This document shows positions 38,891 to 54,042 of a stretch of 64,000 bases of DNA, in pieces. Origin of the DNA: Xylocopa sonorina. Its lineage: Eukaryota > Arthropoda > Insecta > Hymenoptera > Apidae. Position numbers and translations under genes: made by a program. The notes below the pieces were generated by a model, which had not been told where the DNA came from, made no database searches, and worked only from the letters and a program-made list of their open reading frames with translations. Location: contig NW_027490173.1 of assembly GCF_050948175.1 (NCBI RefSeq), positions 806,001 to 870,000 of the forward strand. Reading direction: 5' to 3'. The stretch's first letter is position 1; every line of letters begins with the position of its first letter.

Positions 38891-41800
38891 ATGATTTGCG
38901 TAGTGTTATGTACTCCTCGTCTACACTTCAAATGAATGTAAATGCGACACTTCCTTGAAAGGAAATAGCGTCTGCAGATGTCTAGGTATCGTAGCGATAG
39001 AGTTCTAATGCTTCTTAAAACGCGATATCGCATCTCATTTCTATGTTTCATGGTAAGATATAATATGATGTGCGAAGTGTTACGTATTTCTCGTCTACAC
39101 TTCAAATGAATGTAAATGCGACACTTACTTGCAAGGAAATAGCGTTTGCAGATTTCTACGTATCGTAGCAATAGGTTTCTAATGCTTCTTAAAACGCGAT
39201 ATCGCATCTCATTTCTATGTTTCATGGTAAGATATAATATGATTTGCGAAGTGTTATGTATTCCTCGTCTACACTTCAAATGAATGTAAATGCGACACTT
39301 CCTTGCTAGGAAATAGCGTCTGCAGATGTCTAGGTGTCGTAGCGATAGGGTTCTATTGCTTCTTAAAGCGCGACACCGCATCTCATTTCTATGTTTCATC
39401 GTAAGATATAATATGATTTGCGAAGTGTCATGTATTCCTCGTCTACACTTCAAATGGATGTAAATGCGACACTTCCTTGCTAGGAAATAGCGTCTGCAGA
39501 TGTCTAGGTATCGTAGCAATAGAGTTCAAATGCTACTTAAAACGAGATATTGCATCTCATATCTATGTTTCATGATATGATATAATATTCATTGCGAAGT
39601 GTTATGCATTCCTCGTATACGATTCAAATGAATGTAAATGCGACACTTCCTTGCAAGGAAATAGCGTTTGCAGATGTCTACCTATCGCAGCAATAGGGTT
39701 CTAATGTTTCTTAACGCGATATCGAATCTCATTTCTATGTTTCATGGTAAGATATGATATGATTTGCGAAGTGTTATGTTTTCCTCGTCTACACTTCAAA
39801 TGAATGTAAATGCGACACTTCCTTGCAAGGAAATAGCGTTTGCAGATGTCTACCTATCGCAGCAATAGGGTTCTAATGTTTCTTAACGCGATACCGCATC
39901 TCATTTCTATGTTTCATGGTAAGATATGATATGATTTGCGAAGTGTTATGTATTCCTCGTCTACACTTCAAATGAATGTAAATGCGACACTTCCTTGAAA
40001 GGAAATAGCGTCTGCAGATGTCTAGGTATCGTAGCGATAGAGTTCTAATGCTTCTTAAAACGCGATATCGCATCTCATTTCTATGTTTCATGGTAAGACA
40101 TAATATGATTTGCGAAGTGCTATGTATTCCTCGTCTACACTTCAAATGAATGTAAATGCGACACTTCCTCGCTAGGAAATAGCGTCTGCAGATGTCTAAG
40201 TATCGTAGCGATAGAGTTCTAATGCTTCTTAAAACGCGATATCGCATCTCATTTCTATGTTTCATGGTAAGGTATAATATGATTTGCGGAGTGTTATGTA
40301 TTTCTCGTCTACACTTCAAATGAATGTAAATGCGACACTTCCTTGCAAGGAAATGGCGTTTGCAGATTTCTACGTATCGTAGCAATAGATTTCTAATGCT
40401 TCTTAAAACGCGATATCGCATCTCATTTCTGAGTTTCATGGTAAGATATAATATGATTTGCGAAGTGTCATGTATTCCTCGTCTACACTTCAAATGAATG
40501 TAAATGCGACACTTCCTTGCAAGGAAATAGCGTTTGCAGATGTCTACGTATCGTAGCAATAGAGATCTTATGATTCTTAAAACGCGATATCGCATCTCAT
40601 TTCTATGTTTCATGGTAAGATATAATATGATTTGCGAAGTGTCATGTAATCCTCGTCTACACTTCAAATGAATGTAAATGCGACACTTCCTTGCTAGGAA
40701 ATAGCGTCTGCAGATGTCTAGGTATCGTAGCAATAGAGTTCTAATGCTTCTTAAAACGCGATATCGCATCTCATTTCTATGTTTCATGGTAAGATATAAT
40801 ATGATTTGCGATGTGTTATGTATTCCTCGTCTGCACTTCAAATGAATGTAAATGCGACACTTCTTTGCTAGGAAATAGCGTCTGCAGATGTCTAGGTATC
40901 GTAGCAATAGAGTTCAAATGCTTCTTAAAACGAGATATTGCATCTCATACCTATGTTTCATGATAAGATATAATATTCATTGCGAAGTGTTATGCATTCC
41001 TCGTCTACGATTCAAATGAATGTAAATGCGACACTTCCATGCAAGGAAATAGCGTTTGCAGATGTCTAAGTATCGTAGCAATAGATTTCTAATGCTTCTA
41101 AAAACGCGATATCGCATATCATTTCTATGTTTCATGGTAAGATATAATATGATTTGCGAAGTGTTACGTATTTCTCGTCTACACTTCAAATGAATGTAAA
41201 TGCGACACTTGCTTGCAAGGAAATAGCGTTTGCAGATTTCTACGTATCGTAGCAATAGATTTCAAATGCTTCTTAAAACGCGATATCGCATCCCATTTCT
41301 ATGTTTCATGGTAAGATATAATATGATTAGCGAAGTATTATGTATTCCTCGTCTACACTTCAAATGAATGTAAATGCGACACTTCCTTGCAAGGAAATAG
41401 CGTTTGCAGATGTCTACGTATCGTAGCAATAGAGATCTTATGATTCTTAAAACGCGATATCGCATCTCATTTCTATGTTTCATGGTAAGATATAATATGA
41501 TTTGCGAAGTGTTATGTATTCCTCGTCTACACTTCAAATGAATGTAAATGCGACACTTCCTCGCTAGGAAATAGCGTCTGCAGATGTCTAAGTATCGTAG
41601 CGATAGAGTTCTAATGCTTCTTAAAACGCGATATCGCATCTCATTTCTATGTTTCATGGTAAGGTATAATATGATTTGCGGAGTGTTATGTATTTCTCGT
41701 CTACACTTCAAATGAATGTAAATGCGACACTTCCTTGCAAGGAAATGGCGTTTGCAGATTTCTACGTATCGTAGCAATAGATTTCTAATGCTTCTTAAAA

Positions 41801-43406
41801 CGCGATATCGCATCTCATTTCTGAGTTTCATGGTAAGATATAATATGATTTGCGAAGTGTCATGTATTCCTCGTCTACACTTCAAATGAATGTAAATGCG
41901 ACACTTCCTTGCAAGGAAATAGCGTTTGCAGATGTCTACGTATCGTAGCAATAGAGATCTTATGATTCTTAAAACGCGATATCGCATCTCATTTCTATGT
42001 TTCATGGTAAGATATAATATGATTTGCGAAGTGTCATGTAATCCTCGTCTACACTTCAAATGAATGTAAATGCGACACTTCCTTGCTAGGAAATAGCGTC
42101 TGCAGATGTCTAGGTATCGTAGCAATAGAGTTCTAATGCTTCTTAAAACGCGATATCGCATCTCATTTCTATGTTTCATGGTAAGATATAATATGATTTG
42201 CGATGTGTTATGTATTCCTCGTCTGCACTTCAAATGAATGTAAATGCGACGCTTCTTTGCTAGGAAATAGCGTCTGCAGATGTCTAGGTATCGTAGCAAT
42301 AGAGTTCAAATGCTTCTTAAAACGAGATATTGCATCTCATATCTATGTTTAATGATAAGATATAATATTCATTGCGAAGTGTTATGCATTCCTCGTCTAC
42401 GATTCAAATGAATGTAATTGCGACACTTCCTTGCAAGGAAATAGCGTTTGCAGATGTTTACGTATCGCAGCAATGGAGTTCTTATGATTCTTAAAACGCG
42501 ATATCGCATCTCATTTCTACGATTCATGGTAAGATATAATATGATTTGCGTAGTGTTATGTACTCCTCGTCTACACTTCAAATGAATGTAAATGCGACAC
42601 TTCCTTGCTAGGAAATAGCGTCTGCAGATGTCTAGGTGTCGTAGCGATAGGGTTCTATTGCTTCGTAAAGCGCGACACCGCATCTCATTTCTATGTTTCA
42701 TCGTAAGATATAATATGATTTGCGAAGTGTCATGTATTCCTCGTCTACACTTCAAATGGATGTAAATGCGACACTTCCTTGCTAGGAAATAGCGTCTGCA
42801 GATGTCTAGGTATCGTAGCAATAGAGTTCAAATGCTACTTAAAACGAGATATTGCATCTCATATCTATGTTTCATGATATGATATAATATTCATTGCGAA
42901 GTGTTATGCATTCCTCGTATACGATTCAAATGAATGTAAATGCGACACTTCCTTGCAAGGAAATAGCGTTTGCAGATGTCTACCTATCGCAGCAATAGGG
43001 TTCTAATGTTTCTTAACGCGATATCGAATCTCATTTCTATGTTTCATGGTAAGATATGATATGATTTGCGAAGTGTTATGTTTTCCTCGTCTACACTTCA
43101 AATGAATGTAAATGCGACACTTCCTTGCAAGGAAATAGCGTTTGCAGATGTCTACCTATCGCAGCAATAGGGTTCTAATGTTTCTTAACGCGATACCGCA
43201 TCTCATTTCTATGTTTCATGGTAAGATATGATATGATTTGCGAAGTGTTATGTATTCCTCGTCTACACTTCAAATGAATGTAAATGCGACACTTCCTTGC
43301 AAGGAAATAGCGTTTGCAGATGTCTACGTATCGTAGCAATAGAGATCCTATGATTCTTAAAACGCGATATCGCATCTCATTTCTGTGTTTCATGGTAAGG
43401 TATAAT
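38891..43406 (+). repeat. 4,516-bp higher-order repeat (26 monomers), copy 2
   Basis: Near-identical to 34371-38886 at an offset of 4,520 (4,516 plus the TAAT). Matching breakpoints in the minus-strand reading frames, such as those at 39873 against 35353 and 42369 against 37849, confirm constant register. After 43406 the sequence continues into monomers resembling 27770-28280, the likely original neighbour before duplication. Confidence 0.9.
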
Positions 43407-46400
43407 ATGATTTGCGAAGTGTCATGTATTCCTCGTCTACACTTCAAATGAATGTAAATGCGACACTTCCTTGCTAGGAAATAGCGTCTGCAGATGTCTA
43501 GGTATCGTAGCAATAGAGTTCTAATGCTTCTTAAAACGCGATATCGCATCTCATTTCTATGTTTCATGGTAAGATACAATATGATTTGCGTAGTGTTATG
43601 TACTCCTCGCCTACACTTCAAATGAATGTAAATGCGACACTTCCTTGAAAGGAAATAGCGTCTGCAGATGTCTAGGTATCGTAGCGATAGAGTTCTAATG
43701 CTTCTTAAAACGCGAAATCGCATCTCATTTCTATGTTTCATGGTAAGACATAATATGATTTGCGAAGTGCTATGTATTCCTCGTCTACACTTCAAACGAA
43801 TGTAAATGCGACACTTCCTTGCTAGGAAATAGCGTCTGCAGATATCTAGGTATCCTAGCGATAGAGTTCTAATGCTCCTTAAAACGAGATATTGCATCTC
43901 ATACCTATGTTTCATGATAAGATATAATATTCATTGCGAAGTGTTATGCATTCCTCGTCTACGATTCAAATGAATGTAAATGCGACACTTCCATGCAAGG
44001 AAATAGCGTTTGCAGATGTCTAAGTATCGTAGCAATAGATTTCTAATGCTTCTAAAAACGCGATATCGCATATCATTTCTATGTTTCATGGTAAGATATA
44101 ATATGATTTGCGAAGTGTTACGTATTTCTCGTCTACACTTCAAATGAATGTAAATGCGACACTTGCTTGCAAGGAAATAGCGTTTGCAGATTTCTACGTA
44201 TCGTAGCAATAGATTTCAAATGCTTCTTAAAACGCGATATCGCATCTCATTTCTATGTTTCATGGTAAGATATAATATGATTAGCGAAGTATTATGTATT
44301 CCTCGTCTACACTTCAAATGAATGTAAATGCGACACTTCCTTGCAAGGAAATAGCGTTTGCAGATGTCTACGTATCGTAGCAATAGAGATCTTATGATTC
44401 TTAAAACGCGATATCGCATCTCATTTCTATGTTTCATGGTAAGATATAATATGATTTGCGAAGTGTTATGTATTCCTCGTCTACACTTCAAATGAATGTA
44501 AATGCGACACTTCCTCGCTAGGAAATAGTGTCTGCAGATGTCTATGTATCGTAGCGATAGAGTTCTAATGCTTCTTAAAACGCGATATCGCATATCATTT
44601 CTATGTTTCATGGTAAGATATAATATGATTTGCGAAGTGTTACGTATTTCTCGTCTACACTTCAAATGAATGTAAATGCGACACTTGCTTGCAAGGAAAT
44701 AGCGTTTGCAGATTTCTACGTATCGTAGCAATAGATTTCAAATGCTTCTTAAAACGCGATATCGCATCTCATTTCTATGTTTCATGGTAAGATATAATAT
44801 GATTAGCGAAGTATTATGTATTCCTCGTCTACACTTCAAATGAATGTAAATGCGACACTTCCTTGCAAGGAAATAGCGTTTGCAGATTTCTACGTATCGT
44901 AGCAATAGATTTCTAATGCTTCTTAAAACGCGATATCGCATCTCATTTCTGAGTTTCATGGTAAGATATAATATGATTTGCGAAGTGTCATGTATTCCTC
45001 GTCTACACTTCAAATGAATGTAAATGCGACACTTCCTTGCAAGGAAATAGCGTTTGCAGATGTCTACGTATCGTAGCAATAGAGATCTTATGATTCTTAA
45101 AACGCGATATCGCATCTCATTTCTATGTTTCATGGTAAGATATAATATGATTTGCGAAGTGTCATGTAATCCTCGTCTACACTTCAAATGAATGTAAATG
45201 CGACACTTCCTTGCTAGGAAATAGCGTCTGCAGATGTCTAGGTATCGTAGCAATAGAGTTCTAATGCTTCTTAAAACGCGATATCGCATCTCATTTCTAT
45301 GTTTCATGGTAAGATATAATATGATCTGCGATGTGTTATGTATTCCTCGTCTGCACTTCAAATGAATGTAAATGCGACACTTCTTTGCTAGGAAATAGCG
45401 TCTGCAGATATCTAGGTATCCTAGCGATAGAGTTCTAATGCTCCTTAAAACGAGATATTGCATCTCATACCTATGTTTCATGATAAGATATAATATTCAT
45501 TGCGAAGTGTTATGCATTCCTCGTCTACGATTCAAATGAATGTAAATGCGACACTTCCATGCAAGGAAATAGCGTTTGCAGATGTCTAAGTATCGTAGCA
45601 ATAGATTTCTAATGCTTCTAAAAACGCGATATCGCATATCATTTCTATGTTTCATGGTAAGATATAATATGATTTGCGAAGTGTTACGTATTTCTCGTCT
45701 ACACTTCAAATGAATGTAAATGCGACACTTGCTTGCAAGGAAATAGCGTTTGCAGATTTCTACGTATCGTAGCAATAGATTTCAAATGCTTCTTAAAACG
45801 CGATATCGCATCCCATTTCTATGTTTCATGGTAAGATATAATATGATTAGCGAAGTATTATGTATTCCTCGTCTACACTTCAAATGAATGTAAATGCGAC
45901 ACTTCCTTGCAAGGAAATAGCGTTTGCAGATGTCTACGTATCGTAGCAATAGAGATCTTATGATTCTTAAAACGCGATATCGCATCTCATTTCTATGTTT
46001 CATGGTAAGATATAATATGATTTGCGAAGTGTTATGTATTCCTCGTCTACACTTCAAATGAATGTAAATGCGACACTTCCTCGCTAGGAAATAGCGTCTG
46101 CAGATGTCTAAGTATCGTAGCGATAGAGTTCTAATGCTTCTTAAAACGCGATATCGCATCTCATTTCTATGTTTCATGGTAAGGTATAATATGATTTGCG
46201 GAGTGTTATGTATTTCTCGTCTACACTTCAAATGAATGTAAATGCGACACTTCCTTGCAAGGAAATGGCGTTTGCAGATTTCTACGTATCGTAGCAATAG
46301 ATTTCTAATGCTTCTTAAAACGCGATATCGCATCTCATTTCTGAGTTTCATGGTAAGATATAATATGATTTGCGAAGTGTCATGTATTCCTCGTCTACAC

Positions 46401-49400
46401 TTCAAATGAATGTAAATGCGACACTTCCTTGCAAGGAAATAGCGTTTGCAGATGTCTACGTATCGTAGCAATAGAGATCTTATGATTCTTAAAACGCGAT
46501 ATCGCATCTCATTTCTATGTTTCATGGTAAGATATAATATGATTTGCGAAGTGTCATGTAATCCTCGTCTACACTTCAAATGAATGTAAATGCGACACTT
46601 CCTTGCTAGGAAATAGCGTCTGCAGATGTCTAGGTATCGTAGCAATAGAGTTCTAATGCTTCTTAAAACGCGATATCGCATCTCATTTCTATGTTTCATG
46701 GTAAGATATAATATGATTTGCGATGTGTTATGTATTCCTCGTCTGCACTTCAAATGAATGTAAATGCGACACTTCTTTGCTAGGAAATAGCGTCTGCAGA
46801 TGTCTAGGTATCGTAGCAATAGAGTTCAAATGCTTCTTAAAACGAGATATTGCATCTCATATCTATGTTTAATGATAAGATATAATATTCATTGCGAAGT
46901 GTTATGCATTCCTCGTCTACGATTCAAATGAATGTAATTGCGACACTTCCTTGCAAGGAAATAGCGTTTGCAGATGTTTACGTATCGCAGCAATGGAGTT
47001 CTTATGATTCTTAAAACGCGATATCGCATCTCATTTCTACGATTCATGGTAAGATATAATATGATTTGCGTAGTGTTATGTACTCCTCGTCTACACTTCA
47101 AATGAATGTAAATGCGACACTTCCTTGCTAGGAAATAGCGTCTGCAGATGTCTAGGTGTCGTAGCGATAGGGTTCTATTGCTTCATAAAGCGCGACACCG
47201 CATCTCATTTCTATGTTTCATCGTAAGATATAATATGATTTGCGAAGTGTCATGTATTCCTCGTCTACACTTCAAATGGATGTAAATGCGACACTTCCTT
47301 GCTAGGAAATAGCGTCTGCAGATGTCTAGGTATCGTAGCAATAGAGTTCAAATGCTACTTAAAACGAGATATTGCATCTCATATCTATGTTTCATGATAT
47401 GATATAATATTCATTGCGAAGTGTTATGCATTCCTCGTATACGATTCAAATGAATGTAAATGCGACACTTCCTTGCAAGGAAATAGCGTTTGCAGATGTC
47501 TACCTATCGCAGCAATAGGGTTCTAATGTTTCTTAACGCGATATCGAATCTCATTTCTATGTTTCATGGTAAGATATGATATGATTTGCGAAGTGTTATG
47601 TTTTCCTCGACTACACTTCAAATGAATGTAAATGCGACACTTCCTTGAAAGGAAATAGCGTTTGCAGATGTCTAGGTATCGTAGCGATAGAGTTCTAATG
47701 CTTCTTAAAACGCGAAATCACATCTCATTTCTATGTTTCATGGTAAGACATAATATGATTTGCGAAGTGCTATGTATTCCTCGTCTACACTTCAAATGAA
47801 TGTAAATGCGACACTTCCTTGAAAGGAAATAGCGTCTGCAGATGTCTAGGTATCGTAGCGATAGAGTTCTAATGCTTCTTAAAACGCGAAATCGCATCTC
47901 ATTTCTATGTTTCATGGTAAGACATAATATGATTTGCGAAGTGCTATGTATTCCTCGTCTACACTTCAAACGAATGTAAATGCGACACTTCCTTGCTAGG
48001 AAATAGCGTCTGCAGATATCTAGGTATCCTAGCGATAGAGTTCTAATGCTCCTTAAAACGAGATATTGCATCTCATACCTATGTTTCATGATAAGATATA
48101 ATATTCATTGCGAAGTGTTATGCATTCCTCGTCTACGATTCAAATGAATGTAAATGCGACACTTCCATGCAAGGAAATAGCGTTTGCAGATGTCTAAGTA
48201 TCGTAGCAATAGATTTCTAATGCTTCTAAAAACGCGATATCGCATATCATTTCTATGTTTCATGGTAAGATATAATATGATTTGCGAAGTGTTACGTATT
48301 TCTCGTCTACACTTCAAATGAATGTAAATGCGACACTTGCTTGCAAGGAAATAGCGTTTGCAGATTTCTACGTATCGTAGCAATAGATTTCAAATGCTTC
48401 TTAAAACGCGATATCGCATCTCATTTCTATGTTTCATGGTAAGATATAATATGATTAGCGAAGTATTATGTATTCCTCGTCTACACTTCAAATGAATGTA
48501 AATGCGACACTTCCTTGCAAGGAAATAGCGTTTGCAGATGTCTACGTATCGTAGCAATAGAGATCTTATGATTCTTAAAACGCGATATCGCATCTCATTT
48601 CTATGTTTCATGGTAAGATATAATATGATTTGCGAAGTGTTATGTATTCCTCGTCTACACTTCAAATGAATGTAAATGCGACACTTCCTCGCTAGGAAAT
48701 AGCGTCTGCAGATGTCTATGTATCGTAGCGATAGAGTTCTAATGCTTCTTAAAACGCGATATCGCATATCATTTCTATGTTTCATGGTAAGATATAATAT
48801 GATTTGCGAAGTGTTACGTATTTCTCGTCTACACTTCAAATGAATGTAAATGCGACACTTGCTTGCAAGGAAATAGCGTTTGCAGATTTCTACGTATCGT
48901 AGCAATAGATTTCAAATGCTTCTTAAAACGCGATATCGCATCTCATTTCTATGTTTCATGGTAAGATATAATATGATTAGCGAAGTATTATGTATTCCTC
49001 GTCTACACTTCAAATGAATGTAAATGCGACACTTCCTTGCAAGGAAATAGCGTTTGCAGATGTCTACGTATCGTAGCAATAGAGATCTTATGATTCTTAA
49101 AACGCGATATCGCATCTCATTTCTATGTTTCATGGTAAGATATAATATGATTTGCGAAGTGTTATGTATTCCTCGTCTACACTTCAAATGAATGTAAATG
49201 CGACACTTCCTCGCTAGGAAATAGCGTCTGCAGATGTCTATGTATCGTAGCGATAGAGTTCTAATGCTTCTTAAAACGCGATATCGCATCTCATTTCTAT
49301 GTTTCATGGTAAGGTATAATATGATTTGCGGAGTGTTATGTATTTCTCGTCTACACTTCAAATGAATGTAAATGCGACACTTCCTTGCAAGGAAATGGCG

Positions 49401-50469
49401 TTTGCAGATTTCTACGTATCGTAGCAATAGATTTCTAATGCTTCTTAAAACGCGATATCGCATCTCATTTCTGAGTTTCATGGTAAGATATAATATGATT
49501 TGCGAAGTGTCATGTATTCCTCGTCTACACTTCAAATGAATGTAAATGCGACACTTCCTTGATAGGAAATAGCGTCTGCAGATGTCTAGGTATCGTAGCA
49601 ATAGAGTTCTAATGCTTCTTAAAACGCGTTATCGCATCCCATTTCTATGTTTCATGGTAAGATATAATGTGATTTGCGAAGTGTTACGTATTCCTCGTCT
49701 ATACTTCAAATGAATGTAAATGCGACACTTCCCTGCTAGGAAATAGCGTCTGCAGATTTCTACGTATCGTAGCAATAGATTTCTAATGCTTCTTAAAACG
49801 CGATATTGCATCTCATATCTATGTTTAATGATAAGATATAATATTCATTGCGAAGTGTTATGCATTCCTCGTCTACGATTCAAATGAATGTAATTGCGAC
49901 ACTTCCTTGCAAGGAAATAGCGTTTGCAGATGTTTACGTATCGCAGCAATGGAGTTCTTATGATTCTTAAAACGCGATATCGCATCTCATTTCTATGTTT
50001 CATGGTAAGATATAATATGATTTGCGAAGTGTTATGTATTTCTCGTCTACACTTCAAATGAATGTAAATGCGATACTTCCTTGCAAGGAAATAGCGTTTG
50101 CAGATTTCTACGTATCATAGCAATAGATTTCTAATGCTTCTTAAAACGCGATACCGCATCTCATTTCTATGTTTTGTGGTAAGATATAATATGATTTGCG
50201 AAGTGTTATGTATTCCTCGCCTACACGTCAAATGAATGTAAATGCGACACTTCCTTGCTAGGAAATAGAGTCTGCAGATGTCTAAGTATCGTAGCGATAG
50301 AGTTCTAATGATTCTTAAAACGCGATATCGCATCTCACTTCTATGTTTCATGGTAAGGTATAATGTGATTTGCGAAGTGTTATGTATTCCTCATCTACAC
50401 TTCAAATGAGTGCAAATGCGACACATCCTTGCAAGGAAATAGCGTTTGCAGATGTCTACCTATCGTAGC
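43407..50469 (+). repeat. Subfamily B monomers with nested partial higher-order repeats
   Basis: Blocks from the 4,516-bp unit reappear in part: 45497-47101 matches 40977-42581 at +4,520, and 43931-44731 matches 48105-48905 at +4,174 (24 monomers with one 172-bp unit). 43931-44209 also matches 45497-45775 at +1,566 (9 monomers). Copy number and order differ between blocks, indicating several successive exchanges. No gene is visible. Confidence 0.88.
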
Positions 50470-53400
50470 TAATGCTTCTCAAAACGCGATATCGCATCTT
50501 ATTTCCTATGTTTCATGGTAAGATATAATATGATTTGCGAAGTGTTATGTATTCCTCGTCTACACTTCAAATGAATGTAAATGCGACACTTCCTCGCTAG
50601 GAAATAGCGTCTGCAGATGTCTAAGTATCGTAGCGATAGAGTTCTAATGCTTCTTAAAAACGCGATATCGCATCTCATTTCTATGTTTCATGGTAAGGAT
50701 ATAATATGATTTGCGATGTGTTATGTATTCCTCGTCTGCACTTCAAATGAATGTAACTGCGACACTTCCTTGCTAGGAAATAGCGTCTCCAGATGTCTAG
50801 GTATCGTAGCAATAGAGTTCAAATGCTTCTTAAAACGAGATATTGCATCTCATATCTATGTTTCATTATAAGATATAATATTCAGTGCGAGTGAAGTGTT
50901 ATGCAATTCATCGTCTGCACTTCAAATGAATGTAAATGCGACACTTCCTTGCAAGGAAATAGCGTTTGCAGATGTCTACGTATCGTAGCAATAGATTTCT
51001 TATGATACTTAAAACGCGATATCGCATCTCATTTCTATGTTTCATGGTAAGATATAATATGATTTGCGAAGTGCTATGTATTCCTCGTCTACACTTCAAA
51101 TGAATGTAAATGCGACACTTCCTTGCTAGGAAATAGCGTCTGCAGATGTCTAGGTATCGTAGCAATAGAGTTCTAATGCTTCTTAAAACGCGTTATCGCA
51201 TCCCATTTCTATGTTTCATGGTTAAGATATAATGTGATTTGCGAAGTGTTAACGTATTCCTCGTCTATACTTCAAATGAATGTAAATGCGACACTTCCCT
51301 GCTAGGAAATAGCGTCTGCAGATTTCTACGTATCGTAGCAATAGATTTCTAATGCTTCTTAAACGCGATATCGCATCTCATTTCCTATGTTTCATGGTAA
51401 GATATAATATGATTTGCGAAGTGTTATTTATTCCTCGTCTACACTTCAAATGAATGTAAATGCGACACTTCCTTGCAAGGAATAGCGTTTGCAGATGTCT
51501 ACCTGTCGTAGCAATAGAGTTCTAATGCTCTTAAAACGCGATATCGCATCTCATTTCTATGTTTCATGGTAAGATATAATATGATTTGCGAAGTGTTATG
51601 TATTTCTCGTCTACACTTCAAATGAGTGCAAATGCGACACATCCTTGCAATGGAAAATGGCGTTTGCAGATGTATACCTATCGTAGCAATAGAGTTCTAA
51701 TGCTTCTCAAAACGCGATATCGCATTCTTATTTCTATGTTTCATGGTAAGATATAATATGATTTGCGAGTGTTATATATTCCTAGTCTACACTTCAAATG
51801 AATGTAAATGCGACACTTCCTCGCTAGGAAATAGCCGTCTGCAGATGTCTAAGTATCGTAGCGATAGAGTTCTAATGCTTCTTAAAACGCGATATCGCAT
51901 CTCATTTCTATGTTTCATGTAAGATATAATATGATTTGCGAAGTGCTATGTATTCCTCGTCTACACTTCAAATGAATGTAAATGCGACACTTCCTTGATA
52001 GGAAATAGCGTCTTGCAGATGTCTAGGTATCGTAGCAATAGAGTTCTAATGCTTCTTAAAACGCGTTATCCGCATCCCAATTTCTATGTTTCATGGTAAG
52101 ATATAATGTGATTTGCGAAGTGTTACGTATTCCTCGTCTATACTTCAAATGAATGTAAATGCGACACTTCCCTGCTAGGAAATAGCGTCTGCAGATTTCT
52201 ACGTATCGTAGCAATAGATTTCTAATGCTTCCTTAAAACGCGATATCGCATCTCATTTCTATGTTTCATGGTAAGATATAATATGATTTGCGAAGTGTTA
52301 TTTATTCCTCGTCTACACTTCAAATGATGTAAATGCGACACTTCCTTGCAAGGGAAATAGCGTTTGCAGATGTCTACCTGTCGTAGCAATAGAGTTCTAA
52401 TGCTTCTTAAAACGCGATATCGCATCTCATTTCTATGTTTCATGGTAAGATATAATATGATTTGCGAAGTGTTATGTATTTCTCGTCTACACTTCAAATG
52501 AGTGCAAATGCGACACATCCTTGCAAGGAAATAGCGTTTGCAGATGTCTACCTAACGTAGCAATAGAGTTCTAATACTTCTCAAAACGCGATGTCGCATC
52601 TTATTTCTATGTTTCATGGTAAGATATAATATGATTTGCGAAGTGTTATGTATTCCTCGTCTACACTTCAAATGAATGTAAATGCGACACTTCCTCGCTA
52701 GGAAATAGCGTCTGCAGATGTCTAAGTATCGTAGCGATAGAGTTCTAATGCTTCTTTAAAACGCGATATCGCATCTCATTTCTATGTTTCATGGTAAGAT
52801 ATAATATGATTTGCGATGTGTTATGTATTCCTCGTCTGCACTTCAAATGAATGTAACTGCGACACTTCCTTGCTAGGAAATAGCGTCTCCAGATGTCTAG
52901 GTATCGTAAGCAATAGAGTTCAAATGCTTCTTAAAACGAGATATTGCATCTCATATCTATGTTTTCATTATAAGATATAATATTCAGTGCGAAGTGTTAT
53001 GCATTCCTCGTCTACGATTCAAATGAATGTAAATGCGACACTTCCTTGCAAGGAAATAGCGTTTGCAGATGTCTACGTATCGTAGCAATAGGGTTCTTAT
53101 GATTCTTAAAACGCGATATCGCATCTCATTTCTATATGGTACATGGTAAGATATAATATGATTTGCGAAGAGTTATGTATTCCTCGTCTGCACTTCAAAT
53201 GAATGTAAATGCGACACTTCCTTGCAAGGAAATAGCGTTTGCAGATGTCTACGTATCGTAGCAATAGAGTTCTTATGATACTTAAAACGCGATATCGCAT
53301 CTCATTTCTATGTTTCATGGTATGATATAATATGATTTGCGAAGTGCTATGTATTCCTCGTCTACACTTCAAATGAATGTAAATGCGACACTTCCTTGCT

Positions 53401-54042
53401 AGGAAATAGCCTCTGCAGATGTCTAGGTATCGTAGCAATAGAGTTCTAATACTTCTCAAAACGCGATATCGCATCTTATTTCTATGTTTCATGGTAAGAT
53501 ATAATATGATTTGCGAAGTGTTATGTATTCCTCGTCTACACTTCAAATGAATGTAAATGCGACACTTCCTCGCTAGGAAATAGCGTCTGCAGATGTCTAA
53601 GTATCGTAGCGATAGAGTTGTAATGCTTCTTAAAACGCGATATCGCATCTCATTTCTATGTTTCATGGTAAGATATAATATGATTTGCGATGTGTTATGT
53701 ATTCCTCGTCTGCACTTCAAATGAATGTAACTGCGACACTTCCTTGCTAGGAAATAGCGTCTCCAGATGTCTAGGTATCGTAGCAATAGAGTTCAAATGC
53801 TTCTTAAAACGAGATATTGCATCTCATATCTATGTTTCATTATAAGATATAATATTCAGTGCGAAGTGTTATGCATTCCTCGTCTACGATTCAAATGAAT
53901 GTAAATGCGACACTTCCTTGCAAGGAAATAGCGTTTGCAGATGTCTACGTATCGTAGCAATAGGGTTCTTATGATTCTTAAAACGCGATATCGCATCTCA
54001 TTTCTATGGTACATGGTAAGATATAATATGAATTGCGAAGAG
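50470..54042 (+). repeat. Indel-rich block of subfamily B monomers
   Basis: Monomers here match 55.3-58.9 kb but carry about 25 small indels that the matching copy lacks. Examples are a 10-bp loss in TATCGTAGCTAATGC (50470), TTAAAAACGCG (50660), GGTTAAGATA (51221), AAGGAATAGCG (51480), TGCGAGTGTT (51768), AGCCGTCTGC (51834), CGTCTTGCAG (52013), GTAAGCAATAG (52908) and GAAGAGGTTATG (54040). The offset to the second copy drifts from 4,884 to 4,872 across the block. Many indels touch short homopolymers. Outside the block single-base indels are almost absent, so low consensus accuracy is the likely cause. Confidence 0.85.
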
